Source: Listeria kieliensis
GTDB taxonomy: Bacteria > Bacillota > Bacilli > Lactobacillales > Listeriaceae
Assembly: GCF_003369925.1 (NCBI RefSeq)
Contig: NZ_LARY01000001.1
Coordinates: 558,001 to 622,000, forward strand
Length of the DNA stretch: 64,000 nucleotides
Reading direction: 5' to 3'
Shown here: piece by piece, positions 30,337-39,455 of the stretch
Numbering within the stretch: position 1 is the first letter of the stretch
How the letters are laid out: each line of letters opens with the position of its first letter
Translations under genes and position numbers: made by a program
The notes under the pieces: model-generated
The model's input: the letters and a program-made list of their open reading frames with translations, nothing else
What the model was told of the DNA's origin: nothing
The model's database searches: none

Positions 30337-32235
30337 ATGAGTGAGCAAAAAGGAAACAAGCCATTTGTTCCTTATGTACCGGCATCAAAATCCCTTCCAG
30401 AAATCACAGGCTTTTCGATTGTTCTGGGGATTATTTTAGCGGTTCTTTTTGGTGCGGCTAATGCTTATCTCGGATTGAAAGTTGGTTTAACGGTTTCGGC
30501 GTCAGTTCCTGCAGCCGTTATTTCAATGGGGATTCTAAGAGGTATATTTAAACGTGATTCAATTCTTGAAAACAACATCGTACAGACGATGACGACAGCT
30601 GGGGAAGCATTGGGAGCAGGAGCTGTATTTACGATTCCTGCCTTATTCTTACTTGGCGTTGAAATCAATCAAATTATGTTGATTTTCATCGTTCTAACTG
30701 GGGGGTTCTTGGGTGTATTCATGATGGTTCCGCTTCGCCGGATGCTGATTGTAAATGAACATGAAACTTTGCCTTATCCAGAAGGAACGGCTTGTGCGGA
30801 AGTACTAAAATCTGGTGAAACGGGTGGATCACAAGCAAAGCTTGTTGCACTTGGTTTTGTAGCCGGTGGACTTGTCAAAGTGTTGACAGATGGATTTAAA
30901 TTATTTAAAAGCGAAATCCAAGTGGGTGTCTTTAAATTCCAAAACGCTTTTGTAGGAACTCAAATTTATCCTGCATTAGTAGGGGTTGGCTTTATTATTG
31001 GACCTAAAATTGCTGGGCAAATGGTAGCCGGTGGTTTGATGGCTTCACTAGTACTTGTTCCAACGATCGCATTCTTTGGAGGAGAAAGTGCCCAAGTTAT
31101 TTTTCCAGCAACTGAAGCTTTGCGTAATTTAGACGTAGCGGCAATTTGGGATAATTACATACGTTATATTGGTGCTGGAGCTGTTGCAGCCGGTGGATTA
31201 ATTACACTTGTTAAGACATTGCCAGCGATTTTCCAAACCCTTCGAAGCACTGTTCAAAGCATGAGTAAAAATAAGAAACATCATTTAATGGAACTTGAAC
31301 GAACTGACCGTGATATTCCGATGAAATGGGTGTTGATTTGTACAGCGGCTATTTTGCTTGTCATTGCGTTTGATCCATTCACAAACGTTGGGATTATCGG
31401 CGCACTGGCAATTGGGATTTTTGGATTCTTATTTGTAACTGTAGCATCTCGGATTGTTGGGATTGTCGGAAGTTCGTCTTCACCTGTTTCGGGTATGACA
31501 ATCGCAACCCTTCTGATCGTAGCACTTGTTTACAAAGCTTTCGGCTATCATGGCAATGAAGGTATCTTGTTAACCTTGACGGTTGCAGCTATTGTATGTT
31601 CAGCGCTCGCCGTTGCAGGAGACATTTCTCAGGATCTTAAAACAGGTTATCTCGTTGGTGGTACCCCGTGGAAACAACAAGTTGCTATGATGATTGGTGT
31701 CTTAGCAAGTGGTCTTGTCATGGGCTATATCTTGACACTACTTGATAACGCTTATGGAATGGGGTCAGCAGAACTCCCAGCTCCAAAAGCGATGCTGATG
31801 AAGATTCTTGCGGAAGGAATCTTAAATGGAAACTTGCCGTGGGATTTAATCTTTATTGGCGTGTCAATTGCCATTGTTGTAGAATTTATGGGCCTTAATT
31901 CGCTTGTGTTTGCCGTTGGTCTTTACTTGCCACTTAACATTAGTGCAACAGTTATGTTCGGTGGGTTCGTTCGCATGATCGTAAATGGTGTTATTAAGCG
32001 TAAGAAAGAAAAAGAAGAAGGTAATACACGGATTGAACGCGGAACGCTATTTGCGTCTGGTTTGATCGCCGGTGAATCACTTCTTGGCGTTGTGATTGCC
32101 TTTATCATTTCGCTTAACTTAAACATTATTCCAGCAGATGTTCTACTCGACAATCAGTGGCTCCCATTCATCGTCTTTGTTATCATCTGTGCACTACTTT
32201 ATATCGCGACAGTTCCTCGTAAGAAAACAAACTAA
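30337..32235 (+). CDS. OPT-family oligopeptide transporter
   Basis: The 632-residue membrane protein has around 14-16 hydrophobic segments and OPT features: GAANAYLGLKVGLTVSASVP near 39-58, LPYPEGTACAEVLKSG near 144 and AGDISQDLKTGYLVGGTPW near 430. OPT proteins import peptides or metal-chelate derivatives with protons. Subfamily position suggests the bacterial group often near peptidases. The AAAAAGGGG site is present. A PqqD-like gene starts 12 bases after its stop, so the two are likely cotranscribed. Confidence 0.9.
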   Translation: MSEQKGNKPFVPYVPASKSLPEITGFSIVLGIILAVLFGAANAYLGLKVGLTVSASVPAAVISMGILRGIFKRDSILENNIVQTMTTAGEALGAGAVFTIPALFLLGVEINQIMLIFIVLTGGFLGVFMMVPLRRMLIVNEHETLPYPEGTACAEVLKSGETGGSQAKLVALGFVAGGLVKVLTDGFKLFKSEIQVGVFKFQNAFVGTQIYPALVGVGFIIGPKIAGQMVAGGLMASLVLVPTIAFFGGESAQVIFPATEALRNLDVAAIWDNYIRYIGAGAVAAGGLITLVKTLPAIFQTLRSTVQSMSKNKKHHLMELERTDRDIPMKWVLICTAAILLVIAFDPFTNVGIIGALAIGIFGFLFVTVASRIVGIVGSSSSPVSGMTIATLLIVALVYKAFGYHGNEGILLTLTVAAIVCSALAVAGDISQDLKTGYLVGGTPWKQQVAMMIGVLASGLVMGYILTLLDNAYGMGSAELPAPKAMLMKILAEGILNGNLPWDLIFIGVSIAIVVEFMGLNSLVFAVGLYLPLNISATVMFGGFVRMIVNGVIKRKKEKEEGNTRIERGTLFASGLIAGESLLGVVIAFIISLNLNIIPADVLLDNQWLPFIVFVIICALLYIATVPRKKTN

Positions 32236-32247
32236 GAGGTGAAAAAT

Positions 32248-32598
32248 GTGGCGCGAAAAAAAGTCAATTTGATCGATCAAATTCCTGTATTGAAAGAAAA
32301 ATTACAGGTCGTAGACGAGGGAGAAAATAGCTTTCTTGTGATCGAGCGAAAAAATCCAATTGAAAAAATCGCGATTCGGTTTTTTAAACAACCGGCTTTC
32401 CGAAAAATTAATTTAGATGTTGAAGGTGCGTTTATTTTAAAACGTCTTGATGGCATTAAAAATGTGGCTGAATTAGAAGTTGATTTTAATGAAGCTTTTG
32501 GAAATGAAGACGGGATGAGCCTTGCACGCTTGGTTCGCTTTCTTCAAATCGTAGATTCTTACGGTTGGCTAAAATGGAAAAATAAACCGCAAAACTGA
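32248..32598 (+). CDS. PqqD-like (RRE-type) small protein
   Basis: The protein has 116 residues from GTG 32248, preceded by GAGGTG at 32235-32240; the GTG at 32239 is inside that ribosome site. The last ~60 residues (INLDVEGAFILKRLDG, then VAELEVDFNEAF and RLVRFLQIVDSYGWL) fit the winged-helix PqqD pattern. PqqD domains bind precursor peptides for modifying enzymes, but no radical-SAM peptide enzyme or precursor is adjacent; the neighbour is an OPT transporter. Function unknown. Confidence 0.7.
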   Translation: MARKKVNLIDQIPVLKEKLQVVDEGENSFLVIERKNPIEKIAIRFFKQPAFRKINLDVEGAFILKRLDGIKNVAELEVDFNEAFGNEDGMSLARLVRFLQIVDSYGWLKWKNKPQN

Positions 32599-32600
32599 AA

Positions 32601-32640
32601 AAGAGCAGTTGCCGAGAACTCGGCAACTGCTCTTATTTTG
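32601..32640. terminator. Bidirectional terminator between the PqqD-like gene and mobA
   Basis: A perfect 16-bp stem, aagagcagttgccgag with ctcggcaactgctctt, around a 2-base apex. T-rich on the plus-strand side and A-rich on the other. Confidence 0.85.
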
Positions 32641-33208
32641 CATTTTGATTGAAAAAGCGAGCCTCGGCTTCTGGAGGGAACAAAAGGGGCTTGCTATTAA
32701 GTCGATCCAGCAGATTCTTGACACGATGTTCTCCGTGTGCAACTGACTCTTCAATTTCCGCTTTAAAAAAAGGCAAATGCGCCACTAAAAAATGCTCCTT
32801 TTGTGGGGTTGCCGCGTACACATTATGAGCGCGTGCAAGCTTTTTGAGCTCCTCTTCTGTAAGGCGCGGCAAATCAACAGGCAAAATAAGATAACTTTGC
32901 CCCGCATCGCTTGCATCTTGTTGACTGACGCTATATAGCCCTCCAAGCGGCCCGTACTCTACCACTTCTTTTAAGTCAGGAACCAGCTGGACAGACTTTT
33001 TGGAATAAAAAAGCTTTTCCATCTGCTGAATTTGAGCTTGATTGACTGAAATAAAGATCTCGCGAGTGAATTTTTCAAGCTTTTGAACAGTTTGCTCGAT
33101 AAAACAAAGCGAGTTTCCTTCGGGCTTATAAAAAGCTTTATCACTGCCAAAACGACTTGATTTACCACCAGCAAGTACAATCGCTCTTAATGGATTATTC
33201 TTTTTCAA
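32633..33208 (-). CDS. mobA: Molybdenum cofactor guanylyltransferase
   Basis: The 191-residue nucleotidyltransferase joins GMP to molybdopterin. The motif VLAGGKSSRFGSDK near residue 10 binds GTP, and YGPLGGLYS and LPVDLPRL (metal site) follow. I choose TTG 33208 because AGGGTGG lies 5 bases upstream; the GTG at 33217 is part of that site. It overlaps the end of modC. It suggests the cell makes the MGD form of the cofactor. Confidence 0.88.
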   Translation of the reverse strand: MKKNNPLRAIVLAGGKSSRFGSDKAFYKPEGNSLCFIEQTVQKLEKFTREIFISVNQAQIQQMEKLFYSKKSVQLVPDLKEVVEYGPLGGLYSVSQQDASDAGQSYLILPVDLPRLTEEELKKLARAHNVYAATPQKEHFLVAHLPFFKAEIEESVAHGEHRVKNLLDRLNSKPLLFPPEAEARFFNQNAK

Positions 33209-33854
33209 GTTGACCACCCTTTAAACGAAGAATTTCATTTGTGAGCATTTGCGCTTCAGAACGATAATGCGTGACAAAAATAACCGGAATATCAAAATCG
33301 CGCGCCATTTCCCGAACGAGATCCATGCAAATAAAGCGGGTTTCTTCATCAAGCCCATTAAAAGGTTCATCCAGTAGCAGTAACCTCGGATTTACGATCA
33401 TTGCTCGTGCCATAGCGACTCTCTGTTTCTCACCACCAGAAAGCTTTTGCACAGACGAATAGAGAAGATGAGAAATTTGTAAATAATCACTGATATAGCG
33501 AACTTGTCTTTCAATCGCTTCTTTATTTTTTCGCGTTATTTTATTTACTTTTAAACCAAAAGCAATATTTTCATAAACATTTAAGTTAGGAAAAAGCGCC
33601 AAGTTTTGAAATAAATAACCAATTTTTCGCTCAGAAGCAGGAAGGCGCAAAGAAATAGAGGTATCTTCAAACAAGAGCTCGCCAAACTCGATTTTTCCTT
33701 GGTCGATCGGTTTTAATCCGCTGATACATTGAAATAAAGTAGATTTACCAACGCCACTTGCTCCCATAATGGCAGTAATTTGCGCATTAAATTCATAGTC
33801 TACTTTTAAATCGTGAAACGGCATTTGCTTTGTGAAGGCAAGTTTCAAATTCAT
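33195..33854 (-). CDS. modC: Molybdate ABC transporter ATP-binding protein
   Basis: The 219-residue ATPase has Walker A GASGVGKST at 31-39, signature LSGGEKQRVAMARAM near 130 and Walker B LLLLDEPFNGLD. It is shorter than proteobacterial ModC, lacking the C-terminal TOBE domain. The neighbours modB and mobA support molybdate over other oxyanions. It starts immediately after modB and overlaps mobA. Confidence 0.88.
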   Translation of the reverse strand: MNLKLAFTKQMPFHDLKVDYEFNAQITAIMGASGVGKSTLFQCISGLKPIDQGKIEFGELLFEDTSISLRLPASERKIGYLFQNLALFPNLNVYENIAFGLKVNKITRKNKEAIERQVRYISDYLQISHLLYSSVQKLSGGEKQRVAMARAMIVNPRLLLLDEPFNGLDEETRFICMDLVREMARDFDIPVIFVTHYRSEAQMLTNEILRLKGGQLEKE

Positions 33855-33855
33855 C

Positions 33856-34527
33856 TTACATCCCCCTCATAAGTTGGCTTTGGCGGACGGTAAGCACGTG
33901 AATGATAAAGAGAGCAGCAACGCCGATGAGCAAATTAAATAGCCCTAAATAAAAAGCGGTACGCATATCGCCTTGCTGAACCATGAAATAAATGCTTGAA
34001 GCAATCGTATCTGTTTTCCCTTCAATATAACCTGCTACCATCAGCGTGGCTCCAAATTCGCCCATTGCTCGGCAAAAACTGAGTAAAATACCAGCTAAAA
34101 TGGGTTGCCAACAGTTGGGCAAAATAACCTTTCGGAAGATCTGACCGGAAGTGGCCGAAAGCGTTTCGGCCGCCCACACAAGTTCATGGTCAATCGAGAG
34201 GAACGCTGCTTTCAAGCCTTGATACATAATCGGCAAGATAATAATTGTTGTCGCGATGATTGCGCCAGCTAATGAAAAAATAAAGCTGAAGTGGAAGGTG
34301 TCAAATAAAAATGCACCAAAGCCATTATTTTTCCCAAAAAGACTTAAAAGGAGTAAACCAACAACCGTCGGAGGTAAAACAAGCGGTAGCAAAATGAGCG
34401 TTTCGATGGGAAGCTGCCATTTTGAATTTCGTTTTGCAAAATAGTAACTGAGCGGCAGCATCACAAGAAACGCGATCGCCGTTGATAAAAGGGCAATAAA
34501 GATTGAATGCCAGACAGGTGTAAACAT
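33856..34527 (-). CDS. modB: Molybdate ABC transporter permease
   Basis: The 223-residue membrane protein has about five helices and the ABC permease EAA-type loop (AAETLSATSGQIFRKVILPN near 136-155). ATG 34527 (MFTPVW) has GGAGGA 5 bases upstream; the longer in-frame start at 34548 would place that site inside the gene. It heads the minus-strand modB-modC-mobA unit. The usual binding-protein gene modA is not next to it. Confidence 0.88.
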   Translation of the reverse strand: MFTPVWHSIFIALLSTAIAFLVMLPLSYYFAKRNSKWQLPIETLILLPLVLPPTVVGLLLLSLFGKNNGFGAFLFDTFHFSFIFSLAGAIIATTIIILPIMYQGLKAAFLSIDHELVWAAETLSATSGQIFRKVILPNCWQPILAGILLSFCRAMGEFGATLMVAGYIEGKTDTIASSIYFMVQQGDMRTAFYLGLFNLLIGVAALFIIHVLTVRQSQLMRGM

Positions 34528-34565
34528 AAAAATCCTCCAAGTTAGCATAAAATTGTTTTTCTTTT

Positions 34566-34595
34566 ATTATGGCGCGATAAAGCGAGAACTGTCAA
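34566..34595 (-). promoter_or_regulatory. Promoter of modB-modC-mobA
   Basis: On the minus strand TTGACA (34595-34590) and CATAAT (34571-34566) are spaced 18 bases. Confidence 0.6.
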
Positions 34596-34660
34596 ACCAA
34601 AGTTAAGAAAAAAAGGGATTTGCTGTTCATTTTTCTTGAATTACGGTATTATAGTAATGA

Positions 34661-34674
34661 AAAAAACGGTTACA
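34661..34674 (+). promoter_or_regulatory. Possible cre site upstream of moeA
   Basis: aaaaaacggttaca fits the CcpA consensus TGWAANCGNTNWCA except for the first two bases. It lies between a weak -10 (tattat, 34647) and the moeA start. Confidence 0.3.
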
Positions 34675-34699
34675 GATTGTGAAAAGGGGATAGGAAAAT

Positions 34700-35920
34700 A
34701 TGATAGAAAGAAGAGCAACGATTCCTTTTAGCGAGGCAAGACAATTGATCACGGAGCATGTGGAGCGTTTACAGCCTGTTTCGGCTGCGCTTTTTCTTGC
34801 AAGAGGAATGGTTTTGGCTGAGTCCATTTATGCGCCTTTCCCGTCGCCTTATTTTCGTCGTTCTGGCTATGACGGCTTCGCGATTTGTGCGGAAGACGAT
34901 CACGATTTCCCAATTACGCTCCAAGTTGTGGCAGAGGTTCCGTGTGGCGCGACTTACAACAAACGTCTGAATCCAGGCGAAACGGTGCGAATTATGACGG
35001 GGGCGAAAGTTCCTGAAGGTGCATCTAAAATCATTATGCTTGAACAATCACAAGTGGTTGAGAAACCAGAAGAAATTCGACTGATCAATTCGCAACCACA
35101 CAGTAACATTACGGAGATCGGGACAGAGTTTCAAACAGGCGATTTGTTACTTGAAAAAGGCCATCAACTAAATGCTGGCTCGCTTAGCTTGCTAGCTTCT
35201 TTTGGCGTAACAGAAGTGAAAGTTTGGCCGAAACCTAAAGTTGCCATTCTTTCGACTGGTTCTGAACTTGTTGCGGCTGGAGACACTTTACCAGATGGTA
35301 AGATTTATAATAGCAATGAGCCGCTTCTTGTGTCACTTGCGGAAGATTACGGGGCGGAAGTCGTGTATCACGAGGCGCTTTCGGATGATTATGAAGCGAC
35401 ACGAGCGCGCCTTGAAGAAATTGCGGGAGAAGTGGATTTGATTTTAACAACAGGCGGTGTTTCTGTTGGTGATTTTGATTTTATGGCGGAGATTGCCAAA
35501 CGTGAAGCGAAGCTACTATTTAATAAAATTCAAATGCGGCCTGGGAGTCCAACAACGGCGATGCTATTTGAAGGAACGCTACTTCTCGCGCTATCAGGAA
35601 ATCCTGGCGCTTGTTTTACAGGTTTCCACTTGTTTGCAGAACCAGCGCTTCGAAAATTTTCTGGGAAGCCATCAAGCATTTTGGAAGTAAAAGGCATTAT
35701 GGCTCAAGATTATTTGAAAAATAATGGCTATGATCGCTTTTTGCGAGGCAAGGCATATTTTTCGAATGGGGAGTATCAAGTAGAGCCTGTCGGAAGTGAC
35801 ATGTCCAGTTCACTTGGCAACCTTCCGTTTGCTGATTGTTTGATTATGATTCCACGTGGCAAAGTGGGAAAAGCAAAAGGAGAAGAGGTTCGGGTATGGC
35901 TGTTATCCTCCAAATCGTAG
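34700..35920 (+). CDS. moeA: Molybdopterin molybdotransferase
   Basis: The 406-residue enzyme inserts molybdate into adenylyl-molybdopterin. Family landmarks include SGYDGFAI near 56, MTGAKVPEGA near 99, and the MoaB/Mog-like domain with STGSEL and TTGGVSVGD near 250. It starts the plus-strand moeA-mobB-moaE-moaD-moaC-moaA operon, divergent from modBC-mobA. mobB overlaps its end by 25 bases. Confidence 0.95.
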   Translation: MIERRATIPFSEARQLITEHVERLQPVSAALFLARGMVLAESIYAPFPSPYFRRSGYDGFAICAEDDHDFPITLQVVAEVPCGATYNKRLNPGETVRIMTGAKVPEGASKIIMLEQSQVVEKPEEIRLINSQPHSNITEIGTEFQTGDLLLEKGHQLNAGSLSLLASFGVTEVKVWPKPKVAILSTGSELVAAGDTLPDGKIYNSNEPLLVSLAEDYGAEVVYHEALSDDYEATRARLEEIAGEVDLILTTGGVSVGDFDFMAEIAKREAKLLFNKIQMRPGSPTTAMLFEGTLLLALSGNPGACFTGFHLFAEPALRKFSGKPSSILEVKGIMAQDYLKNNGYDRFLRGKAYFSNGEYQVEPVGSDMSSSLGNLPFADCLIMIPRGKVGKAKGEEVRVWLLSSKS

Positions 35921-36384
35921 GCTATAAAAAAAGTGGGAAAACCACTTTTATGAATCAGCTCATTCAACAAGCCAAAAGAAGAGGGTTCACAGTAGCAGCT
36001 TTAAAGCATGATGCCCATGATTTTGAGATGGATCATGCAGGAACTGACAGTTTTAGCTTTCGCGAAAGTGGAGCGGATCACGTGGCGCTTACGTCGAATC
36101 GTAAGTTTGCCCTTCTTAGTAACGTGAGTCTTTCCTTAAAGGCAGCTTTAGAGCACTTGCCGCAAACAGACCTAGTCCTTATTGAAGGCTTTAAAGACGC
36201 GCCCTTTCCAAAAATTGTGTTTGTGAAAAATTTAGAGGAATATGTGGAGCTTCAAGCAAGCTTGAAAGAAGTGCTTACCTTTGCTTCATTTCAACCACTT
36301 GCCGAAAAGCACATCCAGTTTGTAGCAGAAGAGGAGCAATGTGAACAACTGGCCGAATCATTGATAGAGGAGTTTTTAGTATGA
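35896..36384 (+). CDS. mobB: Molybdopterin-guanine dinucleotide biosynthesis accessory protein
   Basis: The 162-residue GTP-binding protein has Walker A GYKKSGKTT at about 9-17 and the MobB segments KHDAHDFEMDHAGTDSF and LIEGFK. It assists MobA. ATG 35896 gives the standard start; the earlier in-frame ATG lies well inside moeA. It overlaps moeA by 25 bases and moaE by 4. Confidence 0.92.
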   Translation: MAVILQIVGYKKSGKTTFMNQLIQQAKRRGFTVAALKHDAHDFEMDHAGTDSFSFRESGADHVALTSNRKFALLSNVSLSLKAALEHLPQTDLVLIEGFKDAPFPKIVFVKNLEEYVELQASLKEVLTFASFQPLAEKHIQFVAEEEQCEQLAESLIEEFLV

Positions 36385-36803
36385 AATACGTCGCACTAAC
36401 GGAAGAAAAAATTGAGATTGAGCCGTTGTTTGCAAAACTGATTAATCCAAAATATGGAGCGATCAATACATTTACAGGGACCATTCGCGAATGGACAGGC
36501 GAAGTTCATACCGAGAAAATTCGTTATACAGCCTATGCGGAAATGGCTTTAAAAGAGATGGAACGACTTGCTACAAGTGTGGAAGAGAAGTACGATGCAA
36601 GCGTTGTTATTGTGCACCGCTTAGGAGAACTAGAACTTTCCGATATTGCGGTTTTTATTGGTGTTTCTACGGCACACCGAGCAGAAAGCTATGAAGCTTC
36701 TCGGCTGATTATTGAAGAATTAAAAAAATGCGTGCCGATTTGGAAAGAAGAGTTTGATACAGATAAAATCAGATGGGGAGGTTCGACGCGTCATGAAAAT
36801 TAA
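36381..36803 (+). CDS. moaE: Molybdopterin synthase catalytic subunit
   Basis: The 140-residue subunit transfers sulfur from MoaD thiocarboxylate to precursor Z. Diagnostic segments are GAINTFTGTIREWTG near 24-38, YTAYAEMALKEME and HRLGELELSDIAVFIGVS near 75. The C-terminal WKEEFDTDKIRW contains the conserved Lys region. It overlaps mobB by 4 bases and moaD by 11. Confidence 0.95.
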   Translation: MKYVALTEEKIEIEPLFAKLINPKYGAINTFTGTIREWTGEVHTEKIRYTAYAEMALKEMERLATSVEEKYDASVVIVHRLGELELSDIAVFIGVSTAHRAESYEASRLIIEELKKCVPIWKEEFDTDKIRWGGSTRHEN

Positions 36804-37032
36804 ATTTTTTGCTCACTTGGCTTTAAAAACAGGCGAAGAGCGTGAAATAAATCCAGCGAGCTGTACGTATGTCGGAGAGCTGCGCGACTTGATTAGCAGT
36901 GAATTTCCTGAGATTGCGTTAGATTTGCCGAATTGTATGCTGGCTGTTAACATGGAATTTAAACAGGATGAAGATCGTCTTCCGGAAACGATTGAAGAAA
37001 TTGCCGTGATTCCACCTGTAAGCGGCGGATGA
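36793..37032 (+). CDS. moaD: Molybdopterin synthase sulfur carrier subunit
   Basis: The 79-residue ubiquitin-like protein ends in VSGG, the diglycine that is adenylated by MoeB and thiocarboxylated. I use ATG 36793 (MKIKFFAHLA), which overlaps moaE by 11 bases; an upstream in-frame ATG at 36754 adds unrelated residues. It is followed by moaC after 17 bases. Confidence 0.92.
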   Translation: MKIKFFAHLALKTGEEREINPASCTYVGELRDLISSEFPEIALDLPNCMLAVNMEFKQDEDRLPETIEEIAVIPPVSGG

Positions 37033-37049
37033 GGAAGTGAAAAAAGGAA

Positions 37050-37523
37050 ATGGATCAACTGACACATTTTAACGCAGAAAACCGCGCGCAGATGGTTGAC
37101 GTGACAGAAAAAGAAGAGACGCGTCGTGTTGCGGTAGCAGAAGTAAAAGTTTGGATGCAGGAAGAAACACTTAAGCGCATCAAAGCCGGACAAATTAAAA
37201 AAGGTGATGTCTTAGCAGTTGCGCAAGTAGCTGGGATCATGGCTGCTAAAAAAACGAGTGAACTGATTCCGATGTGTCATCCACTTATGACAACAAAAGC
37301 GGATTTGTCATTCCAAGATAATGGAAAAGATACCCTCCAAATAACAGCAACGGTTGTGACCGTTGGGAAAACAGGTGTAGAGATGGAGGCTCTGACAGCC
37401 GCAACTGTCGCAGGACTTACTGTTTATGATATGTGTAAAGCAATGGACCGGGGGATGGAACTAAAAGAAGCACGTCTGCTTGAGAAATCAGGAGGAAAAA
37501 GCGGCGATTATTCGTCGAAATAG
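37050..37523 (+). CDS. moaC: Cyclic pyranopterin monophosphate synthase
   Basis: The 157-residue enzyme completes precursor Z formation after MoaA. Family motifs are [12 protein letters not shown] near 11, IPMCHPL near 73 and GVEMEALTA near 109. It lies between moaD and moaA with 14-17 base gaps. Confidence 0.95.
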   Translation: MDQLTHFNAENRAQMVDVTEKEETRRVAVAEVKVWMQEETLKRIKAGQIKKGDVLAVAQVAGIMAAKKTSELIPMCHPLMTTKADLSFQDNGKDTLQITATVVTVGKTGVEMEALTAATVAGLTVYDMCKAMDRGMELKEARLLEKSGGKSGDYSSK

Positions 37524-37537
37524 CAGGAGGTTGTAAA

Positions 37538-38542
37538 ATGGAACTATTAACAGACCGTTTTGGACGCGTCCATGATTATATTCGAATTTCCGTTACAGAC
37601 CGTTGTAACTTGCGGTGCGTCTATTGTATGCCAGAAGAGGGATTGAAATTTTTGCCTCATGATGAAGTACTGCAAAAAGATGAAATTATTGATTTCATGA
37701 AAGTCATGGTACAGTTTGGAATCAAAAAAGTGCGAATAACGGGTGGTGAGCCGCTACTTCGGACAGATATTGTTGAAATCATTCGAGGAATTTCGGCAAT
37801 TCCAGAAATCGAAGATATCGCAGTTACGACGAATGCGATGTATCTTGCCAAAAAAGCAGAAGCACTAAAAGAAGCAGGGCTCACACGAATCAATGTAAGT
37901 CTTGATTCCCTTCATGAAGATCGCTTTCGTGAAATCACACGCGGGGGAAGACTTCAAAAAGTAATTGATGGGCTGAAAAAAGCAGAAGAAGTTGGCTTAT
38001 TCCCGATTAAACTGAATGTGGTTTTAATCAAAGGACAAAATGATGATGAAATTTTAGATTTTCTTGAGTTTACGAAAGACAAAGATATCAATATTCGTTT
38101 CATTGAATACATGCCAATTGGTCATGCTGGAAACAGTTGGAAGAAAAAATATTTGTCACTCGAAACGATTTTTGAAAAATGCAAGGAACAAGGGCTTGAA
38201 TATGAACCGATTGATACGGTAAAAGGGAATGGTCCTTCTGAAAACTATCGCTTAAAAGGAGCGAAAGGTTCTTTCGGCTTAATTCACCCTGTGAGCTCTC
38301 ATTTCTGTGATAATTGCAATCGCTTGAGACTTACGGCGGATGGGTATATTAAAGCTTGCCTATACTGGGATGAAGAGTTAAACATTCGGCCTTATATTCA
38401 AAAAGATCCTGAAGAATTGATTCGACTTGTGAAGCAATCGATCGATAATAAACCTGAGAATCATGAAATGGCGCTTAAGTTACAAGACGAAGCGACATCA
38501 CATAAACCGACTTGGCGTCGCATGAGTCAAATAGGCGGTTGA
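37538..38542 (+). CDS. moaA: GTP 3',8-cyclase (radical SAM)
   Basis: The 334-residue enzyme starts cofactor synthesis from GTP. The N-terminal [4Fe-4S] motif has Cys23, Cys27 and Cys30 in CNLRCVYC, and a second C-terminal cluster motif appears in [10 protein letters not shown] plus a later Cys in IKACLYW. AGGAGG precedes the ATG. It ends the moeA operon and is followed by a strong terminator. Confidence 0.96.
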   Translation: MELLTDRFGRVHDYIRISVTDRCNLRCVYCMPEEGLKFLPHDEVLQKDEIIDFMKVMVQFGIKKVRITGGEPLLRTDIVEIIRGISAIPEIEDIAVTTNAMYLAKKAEALKEAGLTRINVSLDSLHEDRFREITRGGRLQKVIDGLKKAEEVGLFPIKLNVVLIKGQNDDEILDFLEFTKDKDINIRFIEYMPIGHAGNSWKKKYLSLETIFEKCKEQGLEYEPIDTVKGNGPSENYRLKGAKGSFGLIHPVSSHFCDNCNRLRLTADGYIKACLYWDEELNIRPYIQKDPEELIRLVKQSIDNKPENHEMALKLQDEATSHKPTWRRMSQIGG

Positions 38543-38545
38543 GTA

Positions 38546-38577
38546 AAAGCGAGAATCACGTGTGATTCTCGCTTTTT
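38546..38577 (+). terminator. Terminator of the moeA-moaA operon
   Basis: A perfect 24-base palindrome centred on the acgt at 38559-38562, stem gcgagaatcac with gtgattctcgc, followed by five T. Confidence 0.85.
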
Positions 38578-38613
38578 ACGTGCAGTAGAAGAGGAGAATT
38601 GGATTTTGATTCT

Positions 38614-38662
38614 TTGACATCCTCAAAGTGTAGGCGTAAACTTAAATTGTAAAGCGCTTTCT
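38614..38662 (+). promoter_or_regulatory. Promoter and cre-like site of the SDR gene
   Basis: TTGACA (38614-38619) and TAAACT (38637-38642) are spaced 17 bases. Directly downstream, tgtaaagcgctttct (38648-38662) contains the 10-base palindrome aaagcgcttt typical of CcpA cre sites, though the outer TG/CA are imperfect. That position would allow carbon-catabolite roadblock repression. Confidence 0.6.
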
Positions 38663-38687
38663 AAAATATCAAAGGAGAGATTAAATC

Positions 38688-39443
38688 ATGAAATTACAAG
38701 ACAAAGTTGCGATTATTACTGGGGGAGCGGCTGGAATAGGCTTTCAAACCGCGTTGCTTTTTTTGAAAGAAGGGGCGAAAGTTGTTTTCACGGATGTTAA
38801 TCAAGCAGCTGGTGAAGAAGCATTGAATGAACTGAAAAAAGAAAGCCAAGACGTGCTTTTTGTTAAACAAGATGTCAGTCAAGAAGCCGACTGGGAAACG
38901 GTTGTCAAGAAAACGAAAGAGGCTTTTGGACGAATTGATATTCTATTCAATAATGCGGGGATCTATGTGATTAAGCCCATTCCAGAAATCACGATGGATG
39001 ACTGGAACCGAATGATGGGCATCAATGTAACAGGTGTCTTTTTGGGACTTAAACACGTGCTGCCAGAAATTGAAAAAACGGGTTCGGGCTCTGTTATTAA
39101 TGCTTCTTCCATCGCTGGACTAAAGGGAAGTCCGGGTCACTTGATGTACGGAGCTAGTAAAGGAGCTGTTCGCTTAATGACTAAAGATGCAGCGGCAGAA
39201 TACGCATCTAAAGGGATTCGAATTAATTCAATTCATCCAGGATACATCACAACACAAATGGCAAACTATGCCTCAGAAACACTTAATTTGACGAAACGTG
39301 AACTTGATAAGAGTTATCCGCTTGGACGGATGGGAAAACCCGAAGAAGTTGCGAAAATGGTGCTGTTTTTAGCTTCTGATGATTCAGCCTTTTCAACGGG
39401 AGCAGAATTCGTAATGGATGGCGGCGTAACCAATATCGTTTGA
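38688..39443 (+). CDS. Short-chain dehydrogenase/reductase (classical SDR)
   Basis: The 251-residue oxidoreductase has the NAD(P) motif TGGAAGIG near 11-18, NNAG near 88, the catalytic Ser in INASSIAG near 137-144 and YGASK (Tyr/Lys) near 154-158. An Asp at the end of strand 2 (FTDVN) favours NAD(H). The substrate is unknown; cyclohexanol or sugar-alcohol dehydrogenases are similar. It sits as a single unit inside the Mo-cofactor region, with its own promoter and cre-like site. Confidence 0.9.
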   Translation: MKLQDKVAIITGGAAGIGFQTALLFLKEGAKVVFTDVNQAAGEEALNELKKESQDVLFVKQDVSQEADWETVVKKTKEAFGRIDILFNNAGIYVIKPIPEITMDDWNRMMGINVTGVFLGLKHVLPEIEKTGSGSVINASSIAGLKGSPGHLMYGASKGAVRLMTKDAAAEYASKGIRINSIHPGYITTQMANYASETLNLTKRELDKSYPLGRMGKPEEVAKMVLFLASDDSAFSTGAEFVMDGGVTNIV

Positions 39444-39455
39444 TTCTCTTCTTAA

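Noticed and set aside
36813-37193. 126-residue minus-strand ORF across moaD and moaC
   Set aside because: Antisense to two intact cofactor genes, without start signals.
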